Positions 8,852 through 18,584 of a DNA stretch of 64,000 nucleotides are shown here, piece after piece. The stretch's first letter is position 1. Every line of letters begins with the position of its first letter. The translations under genes and the position numbers were made by a program. Source of the DNA: an uncultured Nitrospirota bacterium (GTDB taxonomy: Bacteria > Nitrospirota > Nitrospiria > Nitrospirales > UBA8639); contig CAKZPV010000033.1 of NCBI GenBank assembly GCA_937139405.1, forward strand, positions 62,001 to 126,000. The letters are read 5' to 3'. Under the pieces are notes generated by a model that worked only from the letters and a program-made list of their open reading frames with translations, was not told the origin of the DNA and did no database searches.

Positions 8852-10573
8852 TTAATTTTGCACTCTTAGCTTTTGCATTACAGCGTGCTTGATCCAGCTC
8901 GTCACTTCACTGGGTGCGAGATGGATTTTCTCTCCCGTTTTGCGATCTTTGACTTCAATAGTGTTCTTGGCTAAGCCTTTATCTCCTATGATAATGTGAT
9001 AGGGTGTCCCAATCATATCAGCATCGTTGAATTTTACCCCGCCTCTTTCGTTCCGGTCATCTAATAAGACTTCGATATGTTGGTCTTCAAGCTCTTTATA
9101 GAGCTGTTCCGATGCGACTCGGACAGCCTCAGAAGCAGTAACTGGTAGGATTTGAGCATGAAAGGGCGCAATGGGCATGGGCCAATAAATTCCTTTTTCG
9201 TCATGGTTTTGCTCAATGGCTGCCGCAGCCGTTCTTCCGATGCCTATTCCATAACAACCCATAATGGCGGGATGGCTCTGGCCTTCGGCATCAAGGTAGG
9301 TTGCCCCCATCTTTTCACTATATTTGGTCCCCAACATAAAAACATGGCCGACTTCTATGCCACGTGCCGTCTGCATTGGTTGTCCACTTTTTGGCGAGGG
9401 ATCTCCTGCTTGGGCCTGTCGGAAGTCTCCCCAATCATGAATGACAAAATCTCGTGTTGAATTTACGTTGATCAAATGAACGTCCGTTTGATTGCCTCCA
9501 ACAATAAAGTCAGTCAGAGTCCTGAGGGCGTTGTCGGCTAAGAGGCGAATATTGGAAATCCCTACTGGCCCAACGAATCCAACTGGGGCGGCGATTATTT
9601 TTTCTACAAGCTCGGGTGAGGCTAAAGTGAGATCATGAAGGCCTAAGAACCGCTGGATTTTAATTTCGTTGGCTTGGTGATCGCCACGGATTAACACTGC
9701 AGTAATTTCATTGTCTCCGGTTTGGTACAACAGAGTTTTGACCACGCGACTGGCATCGACCTTAAGGAAGTCACAAAGGTCTTCGACAGACTTGGTATTG
9801 GGTGTTGAAACTTTTTCTAAAGGTTGAAGCTCTTCTGACTTTTTTTCTTGAGGAAGGGCCACTTCGGCACGTTCGACATTGGCAGCGTAAGAGCTCTCAG
9901 GGTCAAAAACAATCAATTCCTCTCCTGTGTTGGCTAAAACCATGAATTCATGGGAGGAAATTCCACCGATGAGACCGGTGTCGGCTTCTACCGGACGAAA
10001 GTTTAAGCCGGTGCGTGAAAAAATCTGGCAGTAGGCATGGTACATGCGTTGGTAGTTTTGTTGGGCGCCAGCTTCATCTTGGTCAAAGCTATACGCGTCC
10101 TTCATGATGAACTCTCTTCCTCGCATGAGTCCGAACCGTGGGCGAATTTCATCACGAAATTTTGTTTGAATTTGATAAAGAGTTAAAGGCAATTGTCGAT
10201 AGGACCGAACTTCTCTCCGGAATAAGTCGGTGACGACTTCTTCGTGTGTTGGTCCCAAACAAAAATTTCGTTCATGTCGGTCATGTAATCGAACAAGTTC
10301 TTTTCCATAAAAATCCCATCGGCCAGTTTCTTCCCACAGTTCGGCAGGGGAAAGGATAGGCAACAACAGCTCTTGGGCACCAACTCGGTTCATTTCTTCT
10401 CGAACGATCGTTTCAATTTTTCGAATGACGCGCAGACCTAGGGGAAGATATGAATAAATGCCGGCTGCCACTTTTCGGATCATGCCGGCTCGTAACATCA
10501 AACGATGGCTGATGACTTCAGCTTCGCCTGGATCTTGTCGCATGGTTGGGATGAATGATTGTGAGAGTCGCAT
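8852..10573 (-). CDS. proS: Prolyl-tRNA synthetase
   Basis: Charges tRNA-Pro with proline. At 573 residues it is the long bacterial form: class II catalytic motifs (motif 2 FRDEIRPRFGLMRGREFIMKD, motif 3 near GCYGIGIGRTAAA) are split by an inserted editing (YbaK-like) domain at about residues 230-390, which hydrolyses mischarged Ala-tRNA-Pro. The C-terminal anticodon-binding domain carries DDRNERGGVKFNDADMIG. The start MRLSQSFIPTMRQDP is typical. It is the last gene of the uppS-cdsA-dxr-rseP-proS operon, 84 bases after rseP. Confidence 0.98.
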   Translation of the reverse strand: MRLSQSFIPTMRQDPGEAEVISHRLMLRAGMIRKVAAGIYSYLPLGLRVIRKIETIVREEMNRVGAQELLLPILSPAELWEETGRWDFYGKELVRLHDRHERNFCLGPTHEEVVTDLFRREVRSYRQLPLTLYQIQTKFRDEIRPRFGLMRGREFIMKDAYSFDQDEAGAQQNYQRMYHAYCQIFSRTGLNFRPVEADTGLIGGISSHEFMVLANTGEELIVFDPESSYAANVERAEVALPQEKKSEELQPLEKVSTPNTKSVEDLCDFLKVDASRVVKTLLYQTGDNEITAVLIRGDHQANEIKIQRFLGLHDLTLASPELVEKIIAAPVGFVGPVGISNIRLLADNALRTLTDFIVGGNQTDVHLINVNSTRDFVIHDWGDFRQAQAGDPSPKSGQPMQTARGIEVGHVFMLGTKYSEKMGATYLDAEGQSHPAIMGCYGIGIGRTAAAAIEQNHDEKGIYWPMPIAPFHAQILPVTASEAVRVASEQLYKELEDQHIEVLLDDRNERGGVKFNDADMIGTPYHIIIGDKGLAKNTIEVKDRKTGEKIHLAPSEVTSWIKHAVMQKLRVQN

Positions 10574-10657
10574 GGGTATCCTTATTTAACGAAGCAAGAT
10601 AATACAGATCCTACAAAATCATGAACGGTCATGTATCACGAGATAAGAAGGCGAGGG

Positions 10658-12052
10658 CTATTGAAGTAGACGATTAATGTCATTCCAGAAGGCATAGCCC
10701 ATCAGGCAGAATAAGACGAGGATTCCCGCTTGTTGAGCGATTTCCCTTGATCGTTCTCGTAGTGGACGGCCTAAAATGGCTTCGCAAGCAAAAAAGAAGA
10801 GATGTCCGCCGTCCAGGACGGGAATGGGGAGCAAATTTAAAATACCAAGGTTAATGCTCAGGATGGCAATGAGCCACATGATCGCACCAAAGCCTTGTTC
10901 GGCGTGGTCTCCAGAAACACTGGCAATCATTAAGGGACCACCAATATTCTTCGAAGAAATCTCTCCGGTTACGAGCTTAACAATTCCTATGACAGTGAGT
11001 TTGCACCAATCCCAAGTGGCTTTTAGGCCTTCCCATGGGGCGAGATACCATGAAGGACTTCGTAGTATGGTGCCTCGGCCAGAAATTTGAATCCCAATCC
11101 GGCCAATGGACAAAGTCTCCCCATCAGGGCTGGTAGCCGTGTGAGCTTTTGGAGTAATCGAAATTGTTAAGGGTGCTCCTTTGCGCTCGACTTGCATTTC
11201 GAGAGGCACACCTGCGCTTTTTTGAACAATTCCAGTCATCTGAGACCAGGTGACAATAGGGGTCTCATTAATTTGAGTAATTCGATCGTTAGGTTGTAGC
11301 CCAGCGGTCTTTGCAGGAGTATCAGGCATGATCTTGCCGACGACAGGTGCGTGGTCTTCAATGCCGAGTAAATAAATAGGATCATCATCAGGCTTGTCTT
11401 TATTCACCCGAGTGGTCGGTGTCACAATAAAAGTCTTGGCTTTGTTCCCACGCATGACATCAAGTGTGACAGGGCGGCCATGGGTTTTATTGAGAATCTG
11501 GTAGAGTTCACCCAATGTGGAGATGTCTTCTTCATTAGCTCGAGTAATTCGATCGCCAAGTTCCAAACCCGAGAGAGCGGCTGGAGAGTCAGGAGTAATG
11601 GCTTCAACCACGGGGAGCATATTGTCAATATTCGGGACAAAGAGCGGAGAGCCCATGGCCAGCATGCCGGTAAAAATTAAATAACTGAGAATAAAGTTGA
11701 ATCCCGGGCCTGCGGCAACGATGAGCATTTTGTGAGGGAGGGACTGGTGCATGAAGGAGACTTTTTGATCTTCTGCGGAAATTGTTTCCCCTCCCTCTTC
11801 ACCAAACATTTTGACATATCCGCCGAGGGGGACTGCCGCTATGACGTATTCGGTGTCGCCGACTTGACGCCCGAGTAATCGAGGGCCGAAGCCAACGGAA
11901 AACTTTAAAACTTTAACGCCTACCCACCGAGCTGCAAGATAATGTCCATATTCATGAAACGTGACTAATATGCCAAGCACGATCAAAAACCACCATAGTT
12001 TTTGTCCAAAGATGAAAATGGCGTCTGGAGAGAAAAGGGAAAAAGTACTCAT
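10658..12052 (-). CDS. rseP: Site-2 intramembrane zinc metalloprotease RseP
   Basis: An inner-membrane protease of the site-2 family, which in model bacteria clips anti-sigma factors and signal peptides. It has 464 residues. The first membrane helix carries the zinc site HEYGH (His33-His37), two PDZ domains lie at about residues 125-200 and 215-300, and the third ligand motif LDGGH is in a later membrane helix (about residue 410). The final hydrophobic segment near the C-terminus completes the four-helix core. The position between dxr and proS is a classic envelope-operon arrangement. No substrate anti-sigma factor is visible in the window. Confidence 0.96.
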   Translation of the reverse strand: MSTFSLFSPDAIFIFGQKLWWFLIVLGILVTFHEYGHYLAARWVGVKVLKFSVGFGPRLLGRQVGDTEYVIAAVPLGGYVKMFGEEGGETISAEDQKVSFMHQSLPHKMLIVAAGPGFNFILSYLIFTGMLAMGSPLFVPNIDNMLPVVEAITPDSPAALSGLELGDRITRANEEDISTLGELYQILNKTHGRPVTLDVMRGNKAKTFIVTPTTRVNKDKPDDDPIYLLGIEDHAPVVGKIMPDTPAKTAGLQPNDRITQINETPIVTWSQMTGIVQKSAGVPLEMQVERKGAPLTISITPKAHTATSPDGETLSIGRIGIQISGRGTILRSPSWYLAPWEGLKATWDWCKLTVIGIVKLVTGEISSKNIGGPLMIASVSGDHAEQGFGAIMWLIAILSINLGILNLLPIPVLDGGHLFFFACEAILGRPLRERSREIAQQAGILVLFCLMGYAFWNDINRLLQ

Positions 12053-12083
12053 AATACGATCAAAGGGGGAATATTGTTACGAG

Positions 12084-13250
12084 TTATATTGGGGCCACAC
12101 AGGTTTTCATCATTTCTTCAGCAGTTCGGCGAGCCCATTGGTCCACCTCTAAAACGTCTTCTATTGCGGAAAGTGGGGTAGGGCGATAGGCCAACATTGT
12201 TTCTTGAATGACTTTAGGAATATCTAAAAATGCAATCTGGTTCTTAAGAAATGCGTGAACAGCGATCTCATTAGCCGCATTGAGTGTTGCAGGAAGTCCC
12301 GTGTCTCCGGCTAAGGCATCGTAGGCCAATTGTAGACAAGGAAACTTTTCGGTATCTGGCGGGAAAAACGTAAGTTTTCCTATTTTCCCCAAATCCAACA
12401 ACGGTGGGTGGAGCGGGACGCGCTCGGGGTAATTCATGGCGTAGGAAATGGGTGTCCGCATGTCTGGGTGGCCGAGTTGTGAGATCACAGATCCATCGCA
12501 ATATTCTACCAAAGAATGAATGATGCTTTCTCGGTGAATCACGACATCAATTTGTTTTGCTGGAAGATCAAAGAGCCATCGGGCTTCAATGACTTCAAGT
12601 CCTTTATTCATCAAGGACGCCGAGTCGATGGTAATTTTGGCACCCATTTCCCAATTCGGATGCTTGAGCGCCTGTTTAGGAGTGACATGTGCAAGATCGA
12701 CAGCTGCCCAATCCCAAAAGGGTCCACCTGATGCCGTAAGCACAACGCGTCGGATGTCGACTTTTCTATGGCCTTCCATGGATTGATAGATAGCGCTATG
12801 TTCACTATCGATGGGAAAAATGATTACACCATGTTTCAGGGCTTCTCGTTGCATGAGTTGTCCAGCCATGACCATTGGTTCTTTATTCGCTAATGCGACT
12901 TGTTTGCTCGCTTGAATGGCTGAAAGAGTCGGTTTCAATCCAGCACCGCCAACAATAGCTGAGATCACCAAATCACATTCTGGCAATCTTGCCACGTCAC
13001 AGAGGCCAGTCTCCCCCTCCAACACCTCGACCTGAATGTTCGGTATCCGATTTCGTAATCGCTTTGCGGCATCTGGAGAGGCTAGTGCTACAACTTTGGG
13101 TTCAAAGGCGCGAATTTGGTCTTCTAATATTTGATCATTTGAACCAGCCGCCAATCCAACGACTTGAAAGCGATCGGGAAATTTTGACACCACATCGAGT
13201 GTACTTGCTCCTATAGAGCCAGTTGATCCTAAGATGACAATGCGTTTCAC
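12084..13250 (-). CDS. dxr: 1-deoxy-D-xylulose 5-phosphate reductoisomerase
   Basis: Dxr makes methylerythritol phosphate from DXP with NADPH, the committed step of the MEP isoprenoid pathway. The 388-residue protein starts with the NADPH motif LGSTGSIGASTLDV and has ALANKEPMVMAG and the substrate-site segments PIDSEHSAIYQ, ASGGPF and KITIDSASLMNKGLEVIEA. It sits between cdsA and rseP. It should feed precursor to UppS (undecaprenyl carrier) and to the HpnD/HpnE squalene pathway encoded around 25 kb. Confidence 0.98.
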   Translation of the reverse strand: MKRIVILGSTGSIGASTLDVVSKFPDRFQVVGLAAGSNDQILEDQIRAFEPKVVALASPDAAKRLRNRIPNIQVEVLEGETGLCDVARLPECDLVISAIVGGAGLKPTLSAIQASKQVALANKEPMVMAGQLMQREALKHGVIIFPIDSEHSAIYQSMEGHRKVDIRRVVLTASGGPFWDWAAVDLAHVTPKQALKHPNWEMGAKITIDSASLMNKGLEVIEARWLFDLPAKQIDVVIHRESIIHSLVEYCDGSVISQLGHPDMRTPISYAMNYPERVPLHPPLLDLGKIGKLTFFPPDTEKFPCLQLAYDALAGDTGLPATLNAANEIAVHAFLKNQIAFLDIPKVIQETMLAYRPTPLSAIEDVLEVDQWARRTAEEMMKTCVAPI

Positions 13251-13286
13251 GAAATGGACGTCCTTTTTCTCAATGGTGAAGTGGTA

Positions 13287-14093
13287 TCAAGAAGGATAAG
13301 AAAACATGACATAGTAATACATTGCAGGTCCAGTGAACAGCAGGCTGTCCACGCGATCAAGGACTCCGCCATGCCCAGGAATAATTGTGCCTGAATCTTT
13401 AACGTTCACACTACGTTTAATCGCTGATTCGGCTAAATCTCCCAATGCACCAAGGAGGGCTAAGCCTACACCGAGGATCACGCATTGGCCAAGAGAGAAA
13501 AAGGGAGCAAACGTGAATTGACAAATGATAGCGCCAATCACCGAAAATACAACTCCTCCTAGTAATCCTTCAATGGTTTTTTTGGGACTGAGTGTGGGAG
13601 CAAGAGAATGTTTTCCCATGGATTTTCCAATGAAAAATCCACCAGTGTCAGATAGCCAGGTAACGATAATGGCAAAGAAAACCAAGGCCACACCGTTTTC
13701 AAAATTTCTCAAAAGGACATAGTGCCCTAATAAGAGACCGACATATAATATGCCAAAAATGTAAACCACTGGCATGGGAAGGCGTTCTTTTATGGCTTTG
13801 GGGGCAAGGAAAAATCCTGCCAAAATGATACTGACAATTCCGAGTAAGCCCGCAATCAGGATTTTCGGTAGACCGTTATGCATTGCCATAAGAAGGAGAG
13901 ATGCGATCAAACAGGAGAGACTTTTAGCCAAAATTGAATGAGTCTCTGAGAAATACAGTGAGAAAAACTCCCAGAGTGCAAATAGCGCGACTGCTCCAAT
14001 CAGTAGAGAAAAAAGCCACGGCGGAGCATAGCGAATGCCTATATACAACAGAGGGATAAAGACGAGAGCGGAATAGAGGCGACGGGGGTCCAT
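13287..14093 (-). CDS. cdsA: Phosphatidate cytidylyltransferase
   Basis: An integral membrane enzyme making CDP-diacylglycerol from CTP and phosphatidate, the branch point for phospholipid synthesis. The 268-residue protein has about eight hydrophobic segments. The C-terminal signature includes WLSDTGGFFIGKSMGK, LSPKKTIEGLLGG, GDLAESAIKRSVNVKDSG and PGHGGVLDRVDSLLF. It is preceded by uppS and followed by dxr on the same strand. Confidence 0.97.
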   Translation of the reverse strand: MDPRRLYSALVFIPLLYIGIRYAPPWLFSLLIGAVALFALWEFFSLYFSETHSILAKSLSCLIASLLLMAMHNGLPKILIAGLLGIVSIILAGFFLAPKAIKERLPMPVVYIFGILYVGLLLGHYVLLRNFENGVALVFFAIIVTWLSDTGGFFIGKSMGKHSLAPTLSPKKTIEGLLGGVVFSVIGAIICQFTFAPFFSLGQCVILGVGLALLGALGDLAESAIKRSVNVKDSGTIIPGHGGVLDRVDSLLFTGPAMYYYVMFSYPS

Positions 14094-14165
14094 GGTTTTG
14101 ACTGATAAAAACAGGTGGGCTGAAAGAAGCTAGGGTGCCCCCCAGTTACGGGATTCGACGCCCCA

Positions 14166-14951
14166 TCATGAAGGAACGCCCTGAGTCACTCGCCCAAACC
14201 GGCGTTCGCGTTTTTGGTAGTCTAAGAGAGCTAATAGCGTTTCGCAGCGACGAAAATCTGGCCAAAGGGTTCGGGTGAAATAGAGTTCCGTGTAGGCAAT
14301 TTGCCAAGGCAGAAAGTTGCTTATTCTTGTTTCGCCGGATGTCCGAATAAGTAAGTCAGGATCTGGCAACCCCCATGTCGTGAGGTGTTGTTCAAAGCGG
14401 TCTTCATTAATTTGATCAGGGGAAAGGGAGCCCATTTGGACTTCGAGTGCTAGTTGCTGTACGGCATCAATGATTTCGGCACGTCCTCCATAGCTCAGCG
14501 CGACGGCCAGGGTTCGAGTTGTATAATGGCAAGTTTCTTCTGCGACCTCGGTTACTAAGGTGTGGACGGGAGAAGGGAGTTGCTCTAATCGTCCAATGGG
14601 GAGAAAGCGTACGTGGCGTTCATGAAAACGTTGGCGTTCTTGAGTCAGGTATTGCTCTAATAAACCCATGAGCAGGCGAATTTCAGTTTCAGGACGATTC
14701 CAGTTTTCCTGGGAAAAGGCATAGATGGTTAGATAGGGGATATTCAGTTCATACCCAATGTCCAACACATCCTGAAGAGCGCGAAGGCCTTCCTTATGTC
14801 CCGCAATACGAGGCAGACTGCGTTGGGCTGCCCATCGGCCATTGCCATCCATAATGATGGCGATATGTTGAGGAAGGGATTCAAGGTCAAGTTGGCCTCG
14901 TAATTCATCCTCGGCAATGTGCCTAGATTCTATTCCTTGAAATTCATCCAT
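14166..14951 (-). CDS. uppS: Undecaprenyl pyrophosphate synthase (cis-prenyltransferase)
   Basis: Condenses isopentenyl diphosphate onto farnesyl diphosphate to make the C55 carrier for peptidoglycan and other surface polymers. The 261-residue protein has the catalytic motif IIMDGNGRWA (Asp35), followed by GHKEGLRAL, YAFSQENWNRP and, near the end, RTSGETRISNFLPWQ and YTELYFTRTLWPDF. It is the first gene of the envelope operon. An acidic extension of about 25 residues precedes the conserved core. The promoter should lie in the 237-base gap shared divergently with tldD. Confidence 0.97.
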   Translation of the reverse strand: MDEFQGIESRHIAEDELRGQLDLESLPQHIAIIMDGNGRWAAQRSLPRIAGHKEGLRALQDVLDIGYELNIPYLTIYAFSQENWNRPETEIRLLMGLLEQYLTQERQRFHERHVRFLPIGRLEQLPSPVHTLVTEVAEETCHYTTRTLAVALSYGGRAEIIDAVQQLALEVQMGSLSPDQINEDRFEQHLTTWGLPDPDLLIRTSGETRISNFLPWQIAYTELYFTRTLWPDFRRCETLLALLDYQKRERRFGRVTQGVPS

Positions 14952-15188
14952 GAATTAAGCTGAGTGATGAGAGGAAAGCTGGTGCCAGTGCGTGGCCCCA
15001 GTAGAAAATATTCACAAAAAGGAGAAAAGTATCAACAAAATTCAGTCTAATTATGAAACAGATTCTTGTCAAATTTGATTCGTCTTTTTGTTCGCGATCC
15101 TGAAATTGCGCCCACCTAGGAGATGGGCTATACTGGCCTGCTTTAGCTATCTTTTACCGCTTCATTTTAATTCGAGAACGCTATTAGT

Positions 15189-16616
15189 ATGACTCCTAGC
15201 CCATCAGATTTTGCTCTCCAAGAACAGGACATTTTGCAGGCATTGACTAAGGCTAAATCCCGGGATGTGGATTATGCCGATATGTATCTGGAATCTTCCG
15301 TGACGGACTCGGTCTCGATGGAAGAAAGTTTGGTGAAGCGAGCCGTGAAAAATGTCGCACAGGGAGCGGGCATTCGGGCAGTTGCGGGAGAACGCACGGG
15401 TTTTGCCTATTCAGATGATCTTTCTGTTCAAGATTTAGTGCAGGCAGCAGAAACGGCCAGGTATATTGCCGAGTCACCTCAGGGCGAGAAGCCTTTAGCT
15501 GTGACACATCGGTCCGGGCCTTCCCAGAATTTGTATCCCCTTACGGAACCATTGACGGACATCACTACTGAAGCTCGAGTTGATCTTCTGAATCAAATTG
15601 ACGTTGAAGCTCGAAAATATGATTCTCGTATTGCCAAAGTCATGGCGTCGTTTAATACGGAGCAAAAAATATTTTTGGTCGTGAACTCTGAAGGCCAATT
15701 GGTGGGAGATGTACAACCACTAGCTCGCCTTCAAGTCACTTGCATTGCGGAAGATGGTGCGAATCGGCAAATCGGAAGTTACGGAGGGGGCGGCCGAGTT
15801 GGTTTTTCGTTCTTTGTAGAAAATGACCGGGCATTAGAATTTGCGCGAGAGGCAGCGCGGCAAGCGATTGTCAATTTAGACGCCGTGGATGCGCCGGCCG
15901 GAGCCATGCCAGTGGTGTTAGGAGGAGGCTGGCCGGGGATTCTCCTTCATGAAGCGATTGGCCATGGATTAGAAGCGGATTTTAATCGTCGTAAAACATC
16001 GGCTTTTAGCGACTTGATTGGCCAGTCGGTGGCTTCAGAATTATGTACCATTGTGGATGATGGCACACTTCCGTTCCGTCGTGGTTCCATGAATATTGAT
16101 GATGAAGGGACACCAACCTCACGAACCATGCTGATTGAAAAGGGTATTTTACGTGGATATATCACGGATCGACTTAATGCGCGCTTGATGGGTATTCCAC
16201 TGACCGGCAATGGGCGGCGCGAAGATTTTCGCAGTGTGGTGCTTCCTCGAATGACCAATACTTTTATGTTATCGGGAGAGTCGAATCCAGAAGACATTAT
16301 TCGTTCGGTGAAAAAAGGTTTATATGCAGCGTCTTTCGGCGGCGGACAAGTGGATATTACGAGTGGAAAGTTTGTGTTTTCGGCCAGTGAGGCCTATCTC
16401 ATCGAAGATGGTAAGGTTACCAGGCCAGTCAAAGGCGCTACATTAATTGGGAATGGCCCTGACGTGCTGAAGAAAGTCTCGATGGTGGGACATGATATGA
16501 AACTCGATGAAGGTATTGGCACGTGCGGCAAGGAAGGCCAATCCGTTCCGGTCGGCGTTGGGCTTCCCACCATAAAAGTTGATGAGATGACTGTTGGCGG
16601 AACGGCTATGGCCTGA
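15189..16616 (+). CDS. tldD: TldD metalloprotease subunit
   Basis: TldD forms a heterodimeric zinc protease with TldE (PmbA). In studied bacteria it trims unfolded peptides, matures peptide antibiotics such as microcin B17 and degrades the CcdA antitoxin. The 475-residue protein has the zinc motif HEAIGH (His254 to His259) and the downstream LNARLMGIPLTGNGRRE and SGKFVFSASEAYLIEDGK segments. The partner gene follows 34 bases after the stop. No precursor peptide gene is visible nearby, so a housekeeping proteolysis role is more likely than dedicated natural-product maturation. Confidence 0.96.
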   Translation: MTPSPSDFALQEQDILQALTKAKSRDVDYADMYLESSVTDSVSMEESLVKRAVKNVAQGAGIRAVAGERTGFAYSDDLSVQDLVQAAETARYIAESPQGEKPLAVTHRSGPSQNLYPLTEPLTDITTEARVDLLNQIDVEARKYDSRIAKVMASFNTEQKIFLVVNSEGQLVGDVQPLARLQVTCIAEDGANRQIGSYGGGGRVGFSFFVENDRALEFAREAARQAIVNLDAVDAPAGAMPVVLGGGWPGILLHEAIGHGLEADFNRRKTSAFSDLIGQSVASELCTIVDDGTLPFRRGSMNIDDEGTPTSRTMLIEKGILRGYITDRLNARLMGIPLTGNGRREDFRSVVLPRMTNTFMLSGESNPEDIIRSVKKGLYAASFGGGQVDITSGKFVFSASEAYLIEDGKVTRPVKGATLIGNGPDVLKKVSMVGHDMKLDEGIGTCGKEGQSVPVGVGLPTIKVDEMTVGGTAMA

Positions 16617-16650
16617 TGGATTACCCTCCTCTGTTGTTCTTCTGCAAATC

Positions 16651-18021
16651 ATGACAAATGTTCCCTCCACGCATGGTGATCGTTTCCCAGAGTTAGCGGC
16701 GATGGTCCTCAAACATGCCAAGACGTTGGGTGCCACCGAAGCAGACCTTCTTGTAGCAGAAGGGGATTCGGTGTCGGTGCAAGTGCGCATGGCAGAGGTG
16801 GATCGACTTTCGAAAGCCCGGGAGAAAGTCTTAGGGATCCGAGTTTTCTTTGGTAAGCGGTCAGCGAGTTCTTCCACATCGGACTTTTCCGAGGCGTCGT
16901 TGGATCGTTTAGTGAGTGATACCTGTAGCTTGGCCAAGGCGGTTGTCGAAGATGACACCTCAGGATTGCCAGCGTCGGACCAAATGGCCGCTGAAATACC
17001 TGATATGGACATGAGAGATAGTCGGCAATTAACTGTTGATGAGGAAATAGATCTGGCTAAACGAACCGAACAATCAGCCTTGAAGGCCGATTCCCGTATT
17101 ACTAATTCTGAAGGTGCGGAATGTTCAGCAGGCTACGGATCTATCTTATTAGCAAATTCTCATGGGTTTGTCGGATCGTACGCCAGTTCGTCCTATTCTC
17201 TTTCTGTGTCACCGATAGCAGTGGACAGTCAGAATGGCGGCATGCAGCGAGATTATTGGTATTCGGTCAAACGAAAATTTCAAGAGTTGGACAGTCCCGA
17301 GCAGGTTGGACAAGAAGCCGCTCGTCGGACGGTTAGACGACTCGGCAGTCGATCTCTTTCAACCCAAGAAGTTCCTGTCATCTTTGATCCAGAAATTGCT
17401 CAAGGACTGTTAGGACATATCGCGTCGGCAGCATCAGGCTATTCGCTGTATAAGGGCGCGTCGTTTCTGATGGGGCAATTAGGAAAAAAAATCGCAGATG
17501 AATCCGTGACGGTGGTGGATGATGGACGTTTGGCGAATGGCTTGGGTTCTCGACCATTTGATGGAGAGGGATTGCCAACAAGAAGAAACGTCGTTGTTGA
17601 TAAAGGTGTTCTCACCAGTTATTTATTAGATACCTATTCTGGACGAAAATTAGGGATGACCTCTACCGGCAATGCCTCCCGCTCAGTAGGCGAAAATCCA
17701 ACCGTAGGTACGACCAACTTATTCCTCTCTCCAGGTACTTCTTCACCGGAAGAAATTCTGAAGTCCACAAAGCGTGGATTGCTCGTCACTGAGCTCATAG
17801 GGTTTGGTGTGAATATGGTGACCGGTGATTATTCTCGTGGTGCGGTAGGGTTTTGGATAGAAAATGGGGAAATCGTCCATCCAGTGGAAGAAGTGACCAT
17901 TGCTGGGAATTTAAAGAACATGTTCAATGATATTGAGATGATTGGGAATGACTTGGTTTTTCGAGGTCGAACTGCCAGCCCAACCGTCAAGCTTCGCAAA
18001 ATGATGGTCGCCGGGCATTGA
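16651..18021 (+). CDS. pmbA: TldE / PmbA metalloprotease partner subunit
   Basis: A 456-residue TldE/PmbA protein, the non-catalytic partner of TldD. It shares the fold but lacks the HExxxH zinc motif; the equivalent place reads EIAQGLLGHIASAASG. Conserved pieces include DDGRLANGLGSRPFDGEGLPT and TSTGNASRSVGENPTVGTTNL. An in-frame start at 16594 would overlap tldD; ATG 16651 is preferred because the family domain begins soon after it. The tldD-pmbA adjacency supports the assignment. Confidence 0.94.
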   Translation: MTNVPSTHGDRFPELAAMVLKHAKTLGATEADLLVAEGDSVSVQVRMAEVDRLSKAREKVLGIRVFFGKRSASSSTSDFSEASLDRLVSDTCSLAKAVVEDDTSGLPASDQMAAEIPDMDMRDSRQLTVDEEIDLAKRTEQSALKADSRITNSEGAECSAGYGSILLANSHGFVGSYASSSYSLSVSPIAVDSQNGGMQRDYWYSVKRKFQELDSPEQVGQEAARRTVRRLGSRSLSTQEVPVIFDPEIAQGLLGHIASAASGYSLYKGASFLMGQLGKKIADESVTVVDDGRLANGLGSRPFDGEGLPTRRNVVVDKGVLTSYLLDTYSGRKLGMTSTGNASRSVGENPTVGTTNLFLSPGTSSPEEILKSTKRGLLVTELIGFGVNMVTGDYSRGAVGFWIENGEIVHPVEEVTIAGNLKNMFNDIEMIGNDLVFRGRTASPTVKLRKMMVAGH

Positions 18022-18074
18022 ATAACAATAACAAAATCAATGTAAGTGATAAATGCGTGTGATGGAGAATTGAT

Positions 18075-18569
18075 ATGCCACTTGAGTCAGAAGATGGAGC
18101 CAAAGCTCTTCAGTTGATTACCTCCAGATATAACCAGCGGGAATGGAGGAAGAAAATCGAAAAAACGTTAAGTTTGCCACCTGCAGGGTTCAACGATGAA
18201 ACCCAGCGCAAAATTTTCCTCTACCTGAAAATTGGCCTCCAAGCCTATAAATCTCGTCGTGCTGACCCACCGTCTTGGGTTGTTGGGGGATTTGGCACGA
18301 AAGAGGTGATTGATCGTGCCTTGTTTAAACCCACCGTGATTGACTCAGAATTTACCAAGGAGCATGTTGCGCTATTAGGACAGGACCCGGGGGAAGAAGT
18401 CGATCTGGTCTGGTGGGAAGATATGCTGGTTAATTGGTTTGAAGAGCCAGAGGAAGACGGTGAAGATGAGACGGACGATGAACCGTCCGAAGATTCCGAA
18501 TCGGCTTCAGATCATGATCAGTCCTCAGAGCCGTCTGATTCAGCGAAAACAGAAAAAACTCCATCCTAA
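18075..18569 (+). CDS. Hypothetical protein with acidic C-terminal tail
   Basis: A 164-residue protein I do not recognise. Residues 1-120 look folded (helical start with YNQREWRKKIEKTL, then Trp-rich WVVGGFG and VDLVWWEDMLVNWF). The last 40 residues are a low-complexity run of Glu, Asp and Ser. No signal peptide or membrane segment. It lies 53 bases after pmbA and just before an acyltransferase, so co-transcription is likely. An acidic tail of this kind may interact with basic partners, but that is a guess. Confidence 0.7.
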   Translation: MPLESEDGAKALQLITSRYNQREWRKKIEKTLSLPPAGFNDETQRKIFLYLKIGLQAYKSRRADPPSWVVGGFGTKEVIDRALFKPTVIDSEFTKEHVALLGQDPGEEVDLVWWEDMLVNWFEEPEEDGEDETDDEPSEDSESASDHDQSSEPSDSAKTEKTPS

Positions 18570-18584
18570 CCTCATTCCTGTTGA